Under the pieces are notes generated by a model. That model did not search any database and was not told the DNA's origin. It saw only the letters and a list, made by a program, of their open reading frames with translations. Shown here in pieces: positions 1-12,935 of a stretch of DNA of 64,000 bases; the first letter of the stretch is position 1; every line of letters starts with the position of its first letter. The position numbers and the translations under genes were made by a program. Source of the DNA: Neurospora intermedia (Eukaryota > Ascomycota > Sordariomycetes > Sordariales > Sordariaceae); contig BTPP01000003.1 in assembly GCA_037102815.1 (NCBI GenBank), positions 2,666,001 to 2,730,000 on the forward strand. Reading direction: 5' to 3'.

Positions 1-3000
1 TCGCAAGAGAACCGTCTTCGCGGCGCCGGGCAAGGGGGAGGGGTTCCAGACTTTAGTACACTATTTCGCCCGTCTCACTTTGTGCCTGCTGACCACCAAG
101 GTACTGTTTGGACCCGATAAGCCCAGACTTAGTTTTCAACCAGTCTCCGAATGCCTTCTTCTATGTAAGCCCTCCATCAAGAAGCACCGAAACACACGGC
201 CACCCATTGCTTCCTTTGATATCACTTACTACTGGATAATGACTCCGTCATCTACATCTGATTGCGCTTTTTGAGGCAATTTGCTCCCCAATGGTGATTA
301 GTCAGTAAAGAGGGTAGTCGGCAGAGAACAAAACACCATATCGAGACTAGCACAATGGTCGTCCTCATCCCTTGCTTAACTGCACGCTTGGCCTCTGCTT
401 CTCATGGCAGGCCCGGTCATGCGCGACTACACCGCCCTTGGCTTTCTCCAAGAGAAACGACCCTTTGGTTCCTGGAGTCGTGGTCGTTTCGGCTGCGGGT
501 TTAGAAATAGCCCATAGAAGAAAAGCGTGGAGGCACTGCCATCAGTCCTGTGGCGATGGCTCGGCTTGTCACTCGTGACGGGTTCTGGGTTTCTTCATTC
601 ACTTTACGCCGAATTTCAGAGGAACAACATCAACGGCCTGCGTCCCTGTCGATATACTACTCATAGCCGTTGCGCTCGCCATGGGAGCAGACAAATCTTG
701 AGAGTGACAATTTCATCCCAACAGTCCTTGGACACCCATGAGCGAGAACGTGGGTTTGTCTGCGCCACGTCAATGGTAGGGAGTTCAACCCTAGGAAGCC
801 TCTTGCTAATGAATCAAGGGATGAAGAACCGTTTGCAGTACTGCATCCACTGCTGCTCAGAGAGCTTGGTATGTCGAATGAGTGAAACCGCATCATTCAT
901 TGAACAAGCGGCCTCTGCCCAAGCTGTTCACTGTGGGCATTGATGCTGTGCTAATACACCATAGTGGTCTTCATCTTACTGTGAAAACACAGCCGCTCTC
1001 TCTCCATTTCACTTACTGTATGTGCCACTTGCCTAGCTTTCCATGTTCAGCTCCCATGTGATTGACCGACGCCTAAAAGATACTATAAGCTCTGAGGTAG
1101 CTCGTCTCAAGCAAGTGGCTTGATTCGAGTTTGAAGACTCAAATCCAGTAAGGTTTTGTGTGTCATCATACCTGCTCTCCAAATTAGGTTCTTACAAGCC
1201 TTTCATGTGCTGGGCAATCCCAAGTTTGACCCGTAGTGGCACTGCTGATGGATACGGCTCAATCAAGCCTTTGACGTCAACGAAAGGGAGAAGCCGCAAG
1301 AGTAGGTAACTTCCAGGCTTGTGTTGCACAATACACACAACATCTTTCAACTTCGGTACCCACCTACAGCCTCTAGAGTGCTATCTCATTCTGAATCGGC
1401 TTGATGGACGGGTATGCATATTATAGGCAAAGATGTTAGTTTCATCCGCTTCAAGTGCACGTGTGTGAAGGGTGGGCAAGTGCCTCTGTAAACTATGTGC
1501 GGATCACCCGTTCCTCTAGTAGGTAAATGTACTGACTTGTTGTGTCATCGAATCATCCGCAATGAATTTGACCAAAGTGTTTTGGCTCATCATTGACTAG
1601 GTGTTCGGAATCAGAGTTTGGCCAGTTTGCAATCCAAACGGCGTGAGTGTCATCGTGATGAATGAAGTTTGCCATGACTGGCCACTTGCTGGCTATGGAC
1701 TGTGACAGCAACCACACCCAGATCAAGCAATAATCTAGAAATGTTTGTGTGGCATGCATCAGCCTCATCTCTGGATATCACTCATGGAAATAGCACTGAT
1801 AAGTTCGGTTCGTGTATCTTGCGTGCAGATTCGAGCTTCAAGTTATAGATGACTTACGAAGTTGGGTTCGTGAGAGTCCTACGTATGTGTACATATAGTG
1901 CCATAGTACTACTGGTAGGAGCGCCAGCTTGGTAGCACTCTCACTGGAACCCATGATCTAACCTTTCCCTTAAACACAGCAAAGACACCGCCCTGAAAGC
2001 CCAAGTATGAACCGAACAACATCAAAAAAATCGACATCGGTCTACTCGCGTTAGGGCCAAGCTTTATCATCAAACAAAACACATTGAATTGATGTGAGGA
2101 CCACTTAGTTGATGTTGATGGGTTACTAAGGCTAGAACGACGTCTCCTTATGAAAGCAAACATTTCTCTGCGTACACATAGGTTCTGTTCACGCCTGCGA
2201 AACCAAACAGTTGACTGCTGAATCTCACTGCCGAGTTATATCCACACTGTCGAGCTGTGTAGCACTGTTATAGAATCGTATTCATGTCTTATACACACGA
2301 CTTTGTCGTTATGGAGATGGTAGTGTTGCGACCTACCTTGATAAACCCTAACATGCGTTGACTACCACCTGTCTCATCGAAGCCTCGTATTCTCTCTAGT
2401 GTCCGTTGGCCACATTACATACGAAACGGAAACCTCCAGGAACTCCAACCCGCGTAATGATAGATGTTGAGAGGATTACACAGCCACACTCGTGCGCCTC
2501 AAACACAAAAAGTTTGCTTGTCATTTTTTGGCCTCGCAACCGTCCGTGGATTGGATGTCTGATTGTGTCTTTCAGACCCTGACGATCAACTCTGGCCTTC
2601 GACCATTCTCTACCTTGAAGAGACGGCCAAATAGTCAATACACTATACCAGTGAATCAACCAGAAAGATCCGTAATCAGATTCTATAGCTTTGGTCCATG
2701 AATTCTTGTTATAGAGCTCCATTGTCCGGGAAAAGCACATATGTGGCCTGCAGGACGGTGCACTTGGCAATATGAGCAGATTTGAGGCTCCCGCCAAAAT
2801 CTAGATGGGGTACTGTAAAGCCGACATTTTGGATTCCGATGTGCGACATATCCACGTGTATCGCACTCGATCTCTTCGGCTTCGTTGAGAGAACGATAGG
2901 TACCTAGTTATATGATCTAGACGAGAAAGGGCTTACCTTGTGAAGGATCTCCAGACTTTATATCGAACCGTACAAAGAAAGACACATGTAATTGCTGCAA

Positions 3001-4820
3001 AGTGCCTGTGTGATTGCGTGCTTGGGCGCATGTCACTCGGGCCTTGGAAGTTTACCGAGACGGGAGGTTTCCCTTGGCTAGAGGCTTGGAAGTCTGTCCA
3101 TGAGATTTTGGGTGCCTTTGTCGTTGTCTGTACCTAGTGTAGAGGTAGGCAGGTCCTTGCTCCGTTCATTCTTGCCCGGGCAGACCTCCTCGGTACAGTC
3201 CGCTTTGTGAGTGACACAGCCAGGTACTAGACTACTGCGTATACCTAGTCCAAGAAGGCAGCATCCTCTTTCTTACACCAGCCAAGCAACCCTGACTATC
3301 CTTTTGATCACGAACTGTTCTCCGTGACCCTCAGTTTTTCTTTTTCCCCCGGTTTTTTGTTCTTGCCTCTTCCCAAAAAGAGATCTAAGAGCCTTATTTA
3401 CTGTACCGCAGTAAAATCGGCAGGGCGAATGTGGAAGACGAAGAGTGTCAGTGTCTGTTATCAACTCTAATCGCCCAGACACCAACTGAAGCATTCCCTG
3501 CAAGATAGGTACGTACCCCGCTGCGAGAGAGCTGGCCAGAACTTGGCTGGTCCTTAGGTATCCACTTCGCATCGCCAAGCTGCCATGTGACGACGACGAA
3601 CATCATCCACCAGATCCCAGAGAACGAATTTTAGGCATTGCTTGCTGACTGTCGGTGGTTGAATCGAGCCATACAAGGACGCAGTGGGAGGAGACTGACC
3701 ACTCCGAGGCAAGAATCAACTCTATGCTGACTTGAGCTGATCGAAGCGCCGAACGTTTCGGAGTCAAGGCCGAGCAAGCAGCGCGTCAACACGAATCTTA
3801 ACACCCGGACGGTTGGGTCCTGCAGTACTCGAGCGTGGTCAATCGATACGCAATCAAGCTGTCAAAGTAGCCGCCGGCGAGCTTTACACCCTGCACACGA
3901 GCTAGGGTTCTCCATATCAGTGCTCCCAAACTCGGAGAAGGGCCTGAGAGGCCGAAGCAGACCAGACGGGGGCACAGAAATAGACACCGTTGACGGAAGA
4001 CCTCCCGCTCTCGTTGCTGACAGGCACCTAGTATAGACATAGGTGTCACAAAGGTCAGGGCGACAGGACGGACTAGGTAAACGGGAGTGCCACAGCTCGT
4101 GGTAGAGTGCATACCAAGCACAAGACAAGTGCCCAAAGTGCGCGGCGTACGCAATCAGAGCAACTAAAGCACCACCTCCATCCGACGCTCCCGCATCCCC
4201 ACCCGCCAACATTACCTACCAATGGAGTTACAGCGCAAGCAGAACAATCAATAACCAAGAACACCGAGCCTCCTCCTCCATCCCCGAGCATTGAATCCCT
4301 CCGTATATTGGACCCTTGGCGCACCACGCCTCTCTTTTTGGGATTTTTGGTTTTTTTTTCTCGATACGCTGCTCACAAAGCATCCATCCATACAACTTTC
4401 AGCAAGCAGGGCCGCCAAAACAACCTAAGAGACCCCGTTCCGCCTCTGCTCCTCCAACTTCCGTCTCAGGTTGTCAACGTTTCTCCTCTCGTTGCGTTTT
4501 TGTGGCCGCGCGTCCTTCCCGATCACCCCGAGATCACCATCTGCTCAGCTGGCCAGCGTATTCCCGACTTTCAATTACCACATCATTTTGCTCGCCGAAT
4601 CGGCTTGACGACGACCCCGGGGTATTTTTATCTTATTGTTTTCATAATCTTTCTTTCTATTTTCTTCTTTTTTGGAATACAACTCCATATTGCACTCTTA
4701 CTCTTTGGAGGCCCGTGTTGCACGAACATCGCAATCGGAAGTTTTTAAAATTATACGACGGAGCAACCACACCAAGCTTTGAAGTTGTCTTAGGTACTAG
4801 CTTCCTCCCGAGGCCACAAG
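1..4820. other. Left intergenic region, no convincing gene
   Basis: Only short, low-quality reading frames occur here, none matching a family I recognise. The first ~50 bases are GC-rich and could be the tail of a gene cut by the window edge, since a stop follows at about position 57 in one frame, but this cannot be decided. The stretch 2.9-4.1 kb contains several copies of a TAGGTACCTAG-like motif. From about 4.2 to 4.8 kb the plus strand becomes rich in C and T, as expected for the promoter and 5' leader of the PH-domain gene that follows. Confidence 0.5.
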
Positions 4821-7800
4821 ATGGGTCGAAATCGAGGTGTGTACATACGTTCCCCAAATTGTCCTGATTCAGCACCCCCCCAACAGCAGCCCCTCAGCTG
4901 CTCTCCCTTCATCTGCTGCGGCCTCCACCACCACCATCACCACCACAACACCACCACCTCGAGGGCAATGAATGATACCCATCACCCGCTCGCTAGAGGT
5001 ACCTCTGCGCAGCTCCCGGACCTCCTGTTGTCCATCTAGCCCATCCCATTCCCTATCGTCACCACTCTTCCTTACCACCACCTACAACTACCTAGCTCCT
5101 TCGGCCTCCGGCACCACTGTTCGTGTCGTTCTTAGCGGTCTCACACGCTCCATTAAATGTCTCGTCGTTAGCCCCCTACCACTTGCACCTACGGTGGAAG
5201 AGAAGCGGGAGTACACGAGTGCATGTGTCCACGTTGGCCCAGCGCCAATCTAGAACCCGGTCACCCGCAATAAGAGTGCTGGGCGGGCATCTGGGTTAGA
5301 CTTGGCTACAAACAGTTCTTTTCCCTCTTCGCCCTACCTATCACCCGAGCTCGCTGGATCGCCGCTGTGACTCCGTACATCCACGGCGTTTGCGTCAGGG
5401 CTGATTTCCGCTCCCCAGCCATTGCTTCGACTGTACATGGGTGTCCGGATGCGCAAATCTCGTACGTTATTAATACTGACTACTGGCACGTCATACAAAG
5501 TCTTCTCGTTTATATCCCAATTCTCGGCACTCCACAGGGATTCAAAGACCCCGACGCCTGCGCCGTCACCCCCTAACGATCTCCGTATCCGTGACGACTC
5601 TGACCCCAAACCATATTCCCCGACCGTTTCCCTTCCAACTCCCGCTCCATCACCACCTCAACTTCGAGACTCCCGCGAGCCCTCACCCGACGGACCGTCG
5701 CCTATCTTTGATAAAGTACCAGAGCCCGCCGTCGCCAGCTCTACCACGCCTGTTGACGATCCATTCGCACAAAGTGTTACGGGGAAACGACGGAGCAATT
5801 CACGACCCTTGTCTATGGTATTGTCCTCGCAGCAGCCCCTCATGGAAAGCAACGAGGAAATCATTCCGGAGCTTCAGCCCATCTTTGCTTTACTCAGCAG
5901 TCATGCGAACAAGTTGTATCAGGAAGGATATTTCCTCAAGTTGGATGACCAGGATATAAGTGCGTTTGTTCTACCTTCGCTCCATACTCTGTATAATTTC
6001 AGCTAACCCCGATCAGAGGGGAGACCGAATCCGGACCGAACATGGACAGAGTGCTTTGCCCAGTTGGTGGGCACAGTTCTGTCTCTTTGGGATGCTGCCG
6101 AGCTTGATGCCGCTGGAGAAGACGGTGAAGTCCTCCCCAAGTTCATCAACCTCACAGACGCTTCCATCAAAATGGTACGTGGTAATTTTGCTGATGCGTC
6201 CTGGCCTTACTTTTATCTTAACTAAGTATGTAGATTGAATCGCTTCCGACAAGATCAAGCGACGAACAGCCCCTCCAGAACATTCTCAGCATCAGCACTG
6301 CTGGGAGGAACCGATACCTGCTGCATTTCAACTCGCATCATTCTTTGATCCAATGGACGTCCGGCATACGGTTGGCCATCTTTGAGCAATCCACCCTCCA
6401 GGAGGCTTATACGGGGGCCTTGATAGCTGGAAAGGGGAAATCCCTAAATAACATCGGCGTCATCATGGAACGAGCGAGAACACCTGTCCAAGAATGGGTG
6501 CGGGTCAGATTTGGAGCTGGTGTCCCTTGGCGACGCTGCTGGTGTGTCATTGAGCCTCCGAGCGAGAAAGAAGTTCAAAAGGCTCAGAAGGAGTTTAAGA
6601 AGCGCTCCCCTTACGATCGCTCTCACGGTCCAGTACTGAAGGGCCAAATCAAGTTCTACGACTCGAAAAAGGACGCAGAGAAGAAGAAGAAGCACTCGAA
6701 GCCCATTGCATCTATTACGGATGCCTACGCAGCGTATGCCATTTACCCGCAGGCAAAGGCGTTGATCGATGGATCGGCACTCGTCAAGATCGAGGGAAGC
6801 ATCACCATCCACTCGGAACCGCCATCGTCGACAGAGGGCTTCGTCTTCATCATGCCTGAGGTCCACCCCGCCGTCTCCGGTTTCGAGATGTTACTCCGAT
6901 TTTTGTTTCCCACGTGGGATACTTTTGCACTATACGGCCGCCCTGGCCGCCTAGTCGCTAGCGTGCTAGACCCACGTTCTCTGATGTTCGCCATGCCCAA
7001 GCACAAACGATATGGGTATTTGGAACTTCTCGATGTCAGTGGTCTAATTTTGGCTGACGGGAGCTCGGCGTGGACCGAGCAGCAGTGGAAAAAGAAAATG
7101 AAGGAACTGACAGGGCAGCGTATGAATGCCGTCGAAGATGCACCTACGAGTCACAGTCGAAGCGCGAGTCGCAGTAGCAAGCGCTTAAGCTTTGGCCAGA
7201 ATCCAGCGTCTTCTTCTAAGCCACGTGTAGGTTTTTCGGAGGAGGCCGGTCCCGTTAGATCATCTCGGTCTCTCTCGCTGTCCAGGCCCTCCCAGAGAAC
7301 GGACTCGGCGCCGCCGGATCCCAGTCGGGAGCCCGTACCATCGACAATGGCCGGGCATCCTCGCCATTCCCGCAACATCTCTGATACACAACTTGCCCAT
7401 GCCGCATCGGCCCATGAATTGGATGGTCCCGGAGCCCCGCAGCCCAGTATGCGAGGTCCTGAGCGCGCCAGGACCTTTGCCAGCGATTTGGCATCTACTC
7501 CCGAAAGAGTCAGCTCAGAGGATGAGAGTGCCGTGAGGAGCCAATTGACCAACGACCTCCAGGAGATCCAACGGATGCAGGCACCAGAGCCGGTTAACGC
7601 GCCACCGGCCTTTTCGCATGGTGCAGGCTCTCGACCGCAACAAAAGCCGTACCATTCACCCGAGATGCGCAGAGCACACAATCGTTTGTCAAACACCACG
7701 TTATCGCAGATAGCCACAGCAGGCGGTTTGCCTTCGGATGCGGTCCCAAACGAATTTGACAGATACCCTGAACAAGGCAGAGGCCAATCACAAGGGCAAC

Positions 7801-9575
7801 CAGCGGTACAGCCACAAGCCAGCGTCAAACCAATGAGGATGAATGCTAATTTTAATGGAACTCGTGAAGCTCTAACATCACCTTCGCCGACGAACAACGG
7901 CCCCTCCGGTCCCTCCCCAGGGCTTACATCGCCGCACATGAAATCGCCTCAAAACCCCTCGACGGCTTCGCTTACCCATTCTCCCGATAATCCAGCCAGC
8001 GGCCGCGGCACTCCCCCAATGACGAGTTACCCGGGATCGACAACTGAGGGCCGACGTACCCCACCTCATAGCCAAGGATCGCCGCGATCCAATATGCCAG
8101 GAAGATCCCCACCGGTAACCAGGAAACCTCTTCCTCCAGGATCGCCAGCCTTCCGTCGCTTATCTGAAGACTCTGTCTCGTCACTGCCCGTTCGGTCGGG
8201 GTGCAGTGCCGGAGGCCTTCACCAGCAAGTCGAAGACGCCAATCTGTGGTTAACTATGCTTGAACGAAAAAACAGCGTGCAAAGTTATTCGGACAGCCGT
8301 TCCATTGACGCTGCATCTACAGCGAGCCCGGACTACGCAAGCACCCATAGATCCACGGACACACAGGAATCAGCAGACCGAGAACGACCACGTGCTGGAA
8401 TTCTGAAAGTCGTTGGTGATACCTCCGTTTCCCAACACGACGCAAATGGCAGCAGCAGTGGGAAGACTGACCTTGGGATTGACATCAATTTTGGACCAAC
8501 TTTCAACTATTCGGCCATGAAAAGTTCTTCCTCCAAGCCCACTGAATCCAGCGCACAACCAAGCCGGTTCTTTTCTCCCAACACCGGCAGAAAGTCACCG
8601 GGACCAGGCACTTCGTATTCTCACTTCCGACAAGACTCGGATGACACTATCCGTCGAACTGTTCCCTGGCAGCCTGGCTCTGGTGTGAAGGCTACTACAG
8701 CTCACAATGCTGTTTCTCCCGAACAGTTTGTACAACAACGCGCGGCTGCTCCTCCCATTCCCGTACTCGTACATCAACGCAGCCCGTCGTCCCAAACAAT
8801 CACCGACTTGAGAGCAACAGCCCCTTCCTCGCCCCTAAGACGACCCGGCGTCCACAGCGGTGCGCACTCAAGACACAATTCTGCCGAACTACTCTCGTCA
8901 GGGCGCCCTGCAAGCCGTGGCCCGGTCGCCGTTCTGTCGAGTGCTGAGGTCTCGTCTCATCTATCTGCTCGTGAGCAAGAGTATGTTGCTCGGGCCACTG
9001 GAACCCCATTGATTGCGATGGCTAGCAATAAGAGTGAACCCCAGCCCAAAAGCGGCCTCGTAGGTGCGATACAACAAAGGGAAAGAGAAAGAGCACACAT
9101 GAGGCAAGGAGTAAGTGGTCAAGCTGTTGCGCACGCCATTGACCAGAGACAACGAGAGCAAAACCAACAAGCACAGCGGGTAGCGCAGCAGGCTGCATAT
9201 GCCCAACAGCAGGCACATCGTTTTTCTGGGCATTTCAACCCAAATGTGGTGAGCAACGGTGCTGCTTCGGTGTACAAATTCGGTATGAGTGGCTTGGATA
9301 ACGTGTACACGGTTCATACGGGGCGTAATCAGCCTCTGCAGCCTGACAATGGTTACGAATCCCGACAGGCTAGACCTCGCTCCGAGCTCCTGGCGCAGCG
9401 CAGCTCATATGCCCTCGGTGACCCCACTGCCGCAGGACACGGAGGAGGCAGCGCCGTGGGGGTAGGTCCTCCCACGGATACGCCACATGGTTCGTACCCT
9501 CTTCCGTCTCCCTCAAGCTACAATGTTGGTGGTCAGAATGGCCAGGCTCAATTTCCGGTCTTCGGTCGACATTGA
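4821..9575 (+). CDS. PH-domain protein of the Skg3/Caf120 family
   Basis: Large cytoplasmic protein of the fungal Skg3/Caf120 family. The yeast members are linked to the CCR4-NOT complex and to bud-neck/cell-wall functions; the role here is inferred from family. Proposed exons: 4821-4836, 5501-5959, 6017-6174, 6234-9575, giving 1324 residues with consistent phases. A conserved N-terminal region (about residues 120-290, including KLYQEGYFLKLDDQD and RTWTECFAQLVG) leads into the PH-like core (about 290-490; VPWRRCWCVIEPP). A long low-complexity Ser/Pro/Gln-rich tail follows and ends in Gly/Pro. The start is the least certain part. I chose ATG 4821 because the 664-nt intron has a GTGTGT donor and an ATACTGAC branch site about 20 nt before its acceptor, and phase is kept. 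ATG 5437 also reads openly into the second exon and is an alternative. Inner introns are 57 and 59 nt. Confidence 0.85.
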
Positions 9576-11165
9576 ATGGTCAATATGTGCCAGGTGCAGT
9601 GCCCGACAGGCCGATAACACCAAGTCACCTACAATATGAGGGTCATGCATTTTAGGCTTGGAGGACAGTTGAGGTTTTGGGCGAGACGACATGTGGGTTA
9701 GAATTAAACGGAGGCGAGTACTTGTTCGAACTCGCAATATTTCTTTTTTCTTCTTTCTTTTTTTTGGGTACATTGTTTGGCGTAAGGTTGTTTTGAATGG
9801 CTATTACTCGTATGGGCGTGGGGTTTGGGGGTTAGTAATAGATGACCTGGGAATTGTACAAGTCACCTGGTTTATTTGCAGGTTGGGAAATCCTCGGCTC
9901 TTAGTATCATTGTCAGATTTGCATAAGTCATGGCGTGTTGGTTAGGATGGGTTTGAAAACCTTGCTACAGTTGTGTCGAATACTAATAATTTGTTCTTGG
10001 TATCTGTCATACGCTTGTCTCTGTTCCCACTGGCTCTGAAGAGTTTTGGGTTATATCATCAGGAAGCCTTGGAGCATTGCAAGGTACACGTCTTTGAATA
10101 GTCTCAGGTTATCTTGTAGGGGGTTGATCAGGGAACTCAATCTTTGATCTTTGGATCCCCTAAGACGCGTCCGTCATCCGGGAATTGGAACTACTTAGCC
10201 AATATGAAATTTTGTCGGGAAAAGTCGTGAATATGCCTTCGGTTTAATGTCGATCAAGCGAGTCAGGTCAGGTTAACGGGCGTTCCCAATCCCATGTGAA
10301 ATAAATGGTCATTCCATCTCGTATAACGGCTGCACCATTTATATAACATCATCACACACAAGATGCCGACCCTGACTGAACTGTTTCAAGGTATGTTTCA
10401 ATGATGATGGATAGTATTTTATTTCGGACGATATTGCACGACCACATTTTAGCTTATATTGCCCGAGTGCCAACCTTGCTGAGCATAACCAATTGCACCA
10501 GGTAACGTTAACAGTGGGGTCTCCCGTCAGCAACGATCTGCTTATACCATAGACCCATCCTGGTACATGGTACGCGGTACACGGCGACGGCCCACGTACC
10601 GTACAGATTTGGATAATGGCTACGTACCATAGAACACCTGGAAGGATTCCCGATGTTCCGGTGAATAATCCCGTTCGGTGGTATTATCAGCATGGCGAGA
10701 ATCTTACATACATAGTAAGCTTTTGGCTACATGTGCTCGCGCAGTAGCGCAGAAGCCCCTCGGGAGGAAGGCTTCATGTACGATAAGATAAGGACCCTTG
10801 TACAGGCTGTTGCGGTACCACCTCTTGGTAACGGAAGGGAATGCAGAGTGGGAGTCCTGCCTGCCGAGCCTGTAATCGTCCCTCCAGGCGCCCCAAAAGG
10901 GCAAGAAATCTGGGAACCACCAGTCTTCACCAACCTGAAGTTTCCATGCCTTCTGGCTCAGCCGCTCTTTCCCTTGTCTTTCGACTCATCAGCTGCTCTT
11001 CGTCGGTTCCTTGACAGTCAGAGAATCAACACCGTGCGCACTTTGCTTGGAGCCCTCATTCTTTTTCCTCTTTCTTCACACCCCTCCTCCTCGGGGCCTC
11101 TTCCTCTCTCCTCGGATGCTGCTCCTCAGCATCACCATAAATCAGTTCGACCGCGCGCCACTGGG
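9576..11165. other. Intergenic spacer before the PP2C gene
   Basis: About 1.6 kb with no recognisable gene. The first part is T-rich and probably holds the 3' UTR of the PH-domain gene. The frame used by the PP2C gene is open from about 10731, but the encoded stretch has no family features. It is taken as promoter and 5' leader, with pyrimidine-rich DNA at 11060-11120. Confidence 0.5.
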
Positions 11166-12935
11166 ATGAGGAGACTACCTCCCCGACTGCTGGCCTCGAT
11201 ACCACACGCAAGCCCGTGGGGCGCTGTGCCCCTCTTACTCTCGTCTTCTGTCGCAAACCACACACTTCAAAACCTAAGGGCGCGACCACGATTACGAGTC
11301 GTTGCGCAATGGCAATGCCACCCTCAATGGCAACAACAGCGTGCCGGCTTCTTGTCGGGGCCGGCATCGTTTCACCCCGCCGACAACGAAACAAGCCGCG
11401 CCAGTCCCTCTCCCACGATTGCTCGTGAAGCCTCTACTTCGCCAACGCCAACGCTTCCTGGCCTCGAAGAAGCTGGTCATGATGAACAGTCACCTGCTGG
11501 ACTCCACGAGGACGGAATCACCGAGGAAGAGCTTCCTAAGCTTCCCTTCCGCTTCGACACGGGCATTGGTCTATACGCAAAGCGACCGCCTCGCCCTTTC
11601 CCACCACCATTCCTCTCGCCACCCTCCGGTTCTTTCAGCGACCCTCTCAGTACGCATGATCGCAGTCGAGATCGCCGTGCGGCTTATGTCAACGGGAAGT
11701 TGATACGAGGTTACACCAACGGCGACGATGCTGTATTTGCCAGCAAATACTTTGTTTGCGCAAACGATGGCGTGGGCGCATGGAGTACACGACCCCGAGG
11801 GCATGCTGGGTGAGTTCTATTCCTCAAATCGTGCCCTTTTCCTCTTGTCAAACTTTTTCTTTCGGCCCTTCTCCTCCGTTACAGTGTTGGGAATTCTTTT
11901 ACGTCACTTGCCGTCCCGGTCGCCCGGGGATGGGAGAGTCACTTACAGATTGCTAACCGACATCAACCCGGTTGCGCATACAGCCTCTGGTCCCGACTAA
12001 TATTGCACTTTTGGGCCAGCGCAGTGTTCGAGGACGCCGTACGACAAGGCGACACTTACCGCCCCGACCCGATCGCATATCTGCAACAAGCGTACGAACA
12101 AACAATGGAAGCGACGGCATCACCGAACGACTGGCAAGGCACGACGACAGTCGCGGGCGCACAGCTACATTACCGTCGCAAGCTGGGAGAACCTGGTCAG
12201 GACGTTGCTGAGTCTGACAAGGGTTCCGCAAGTGGAGGTGCCACGAACCTGACAGATGGGGATCGGCCATCTTATCAGAGCACCGATAGCGCTGGCCATG
12301 CTAAAGTACAGGGCGAGACCGAGAAGCTGGACAACAGCGGAGGAAGCGATGTGGAGCCGCTGCTCTACGTCACCAACCTTGGCGACTCGCAGGTGATGGT
12401 TGTGCGGCCGTCGACACGCGAAATCGTGTACAAGTCGACTGAGCAGTGGCATTGGTTCGATTGCCCGCGTCAACTGGGTACCAACAGTCCCGACACACCC
12501 CGTACAATCGCAGTGGTGGACGAGGTACCAATACAGGAGGGAGATGTTGTACTAGCCATGTCGGATGGTGTTATTGACAACCTTTGGTCGCATGAGATCT
12601 CGGAGAAGGTCTGTGAGTGCATAGAGAAATGGCGGGCGGGCGAAGTAAACGTAAGCAAGGGCGTTCTACGGGGGACCGTGCTGGACAATGATGCTGGCAT
12701 GATGGGATTCGTGGCGGAGGAATTGATGGAAGCCGCAAAAGCCATTGCTCTGGATCCGTACGCGGAGAGTCCATTCATGGAACATGCTATTGAAGAAGGT
12801 CTTGCCAGTGAAGGCGGTAAGTCTCACATCCTTCCCAACTCTACACACTCGGCAGACGTAACTGATATGGAATACGCGACAGGCAAGCCAGACGATATCA
12901 GCGTCGTTGCAGCCATTTGCAAAAGGAACGACTGA
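11166..12935 (+). CDS. PP2C-type protein phosphatase, PTC7/azr1 family, probably mitochondrial
   Basis: Metal-dependent Ser/Thr phosphatase of the PPM/PP2C class, closest to the PTC7/azr1 group. Yeast Ptc7 acts in mitochondria and activates coenzyme Q synthesis. Exons 11166-11809, 11984-12816 and 12883-12935 give 509 residues. The chosen ATG opens an Arg-rich, acid-free N-terminus (MRRLPPRLLASIPHAS) typical of a mitochondrial presequence; the frame is open further upstream but looks non-coding. PP2C motifs appear in order: NGDDAVF, CANDGVGAW, the insert-containing middle, YVTNLGDSQV, LAMSDGVIDNLW and GGKPDDISVVAA with its metal-binding Asp pair. The second intron (66 nt, GTAAGT donor, CTGAT branch, ACAG acceptor) is a multiple of three with no stop. 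Removing it restores the standard GGKPDDIS motif, while keeping it would insert 22 residues. The first intron is 174 nt with a GTGAGT donor. Confidence 0.93.

Noticed and set aside
7151-7939. 262-codon minus-strand frame
   Set aside because: It is a shadow of the low-complexity Ser/Pro-rich part of the PH-domain protein on the plus strand.
11810-11983. First PP2C intron as a second retainable in-frame intron
   Set aside because: Its length is a multiple of three, but reading into it meets a stop at once (GGG TGA), so retention would truncate the protein.
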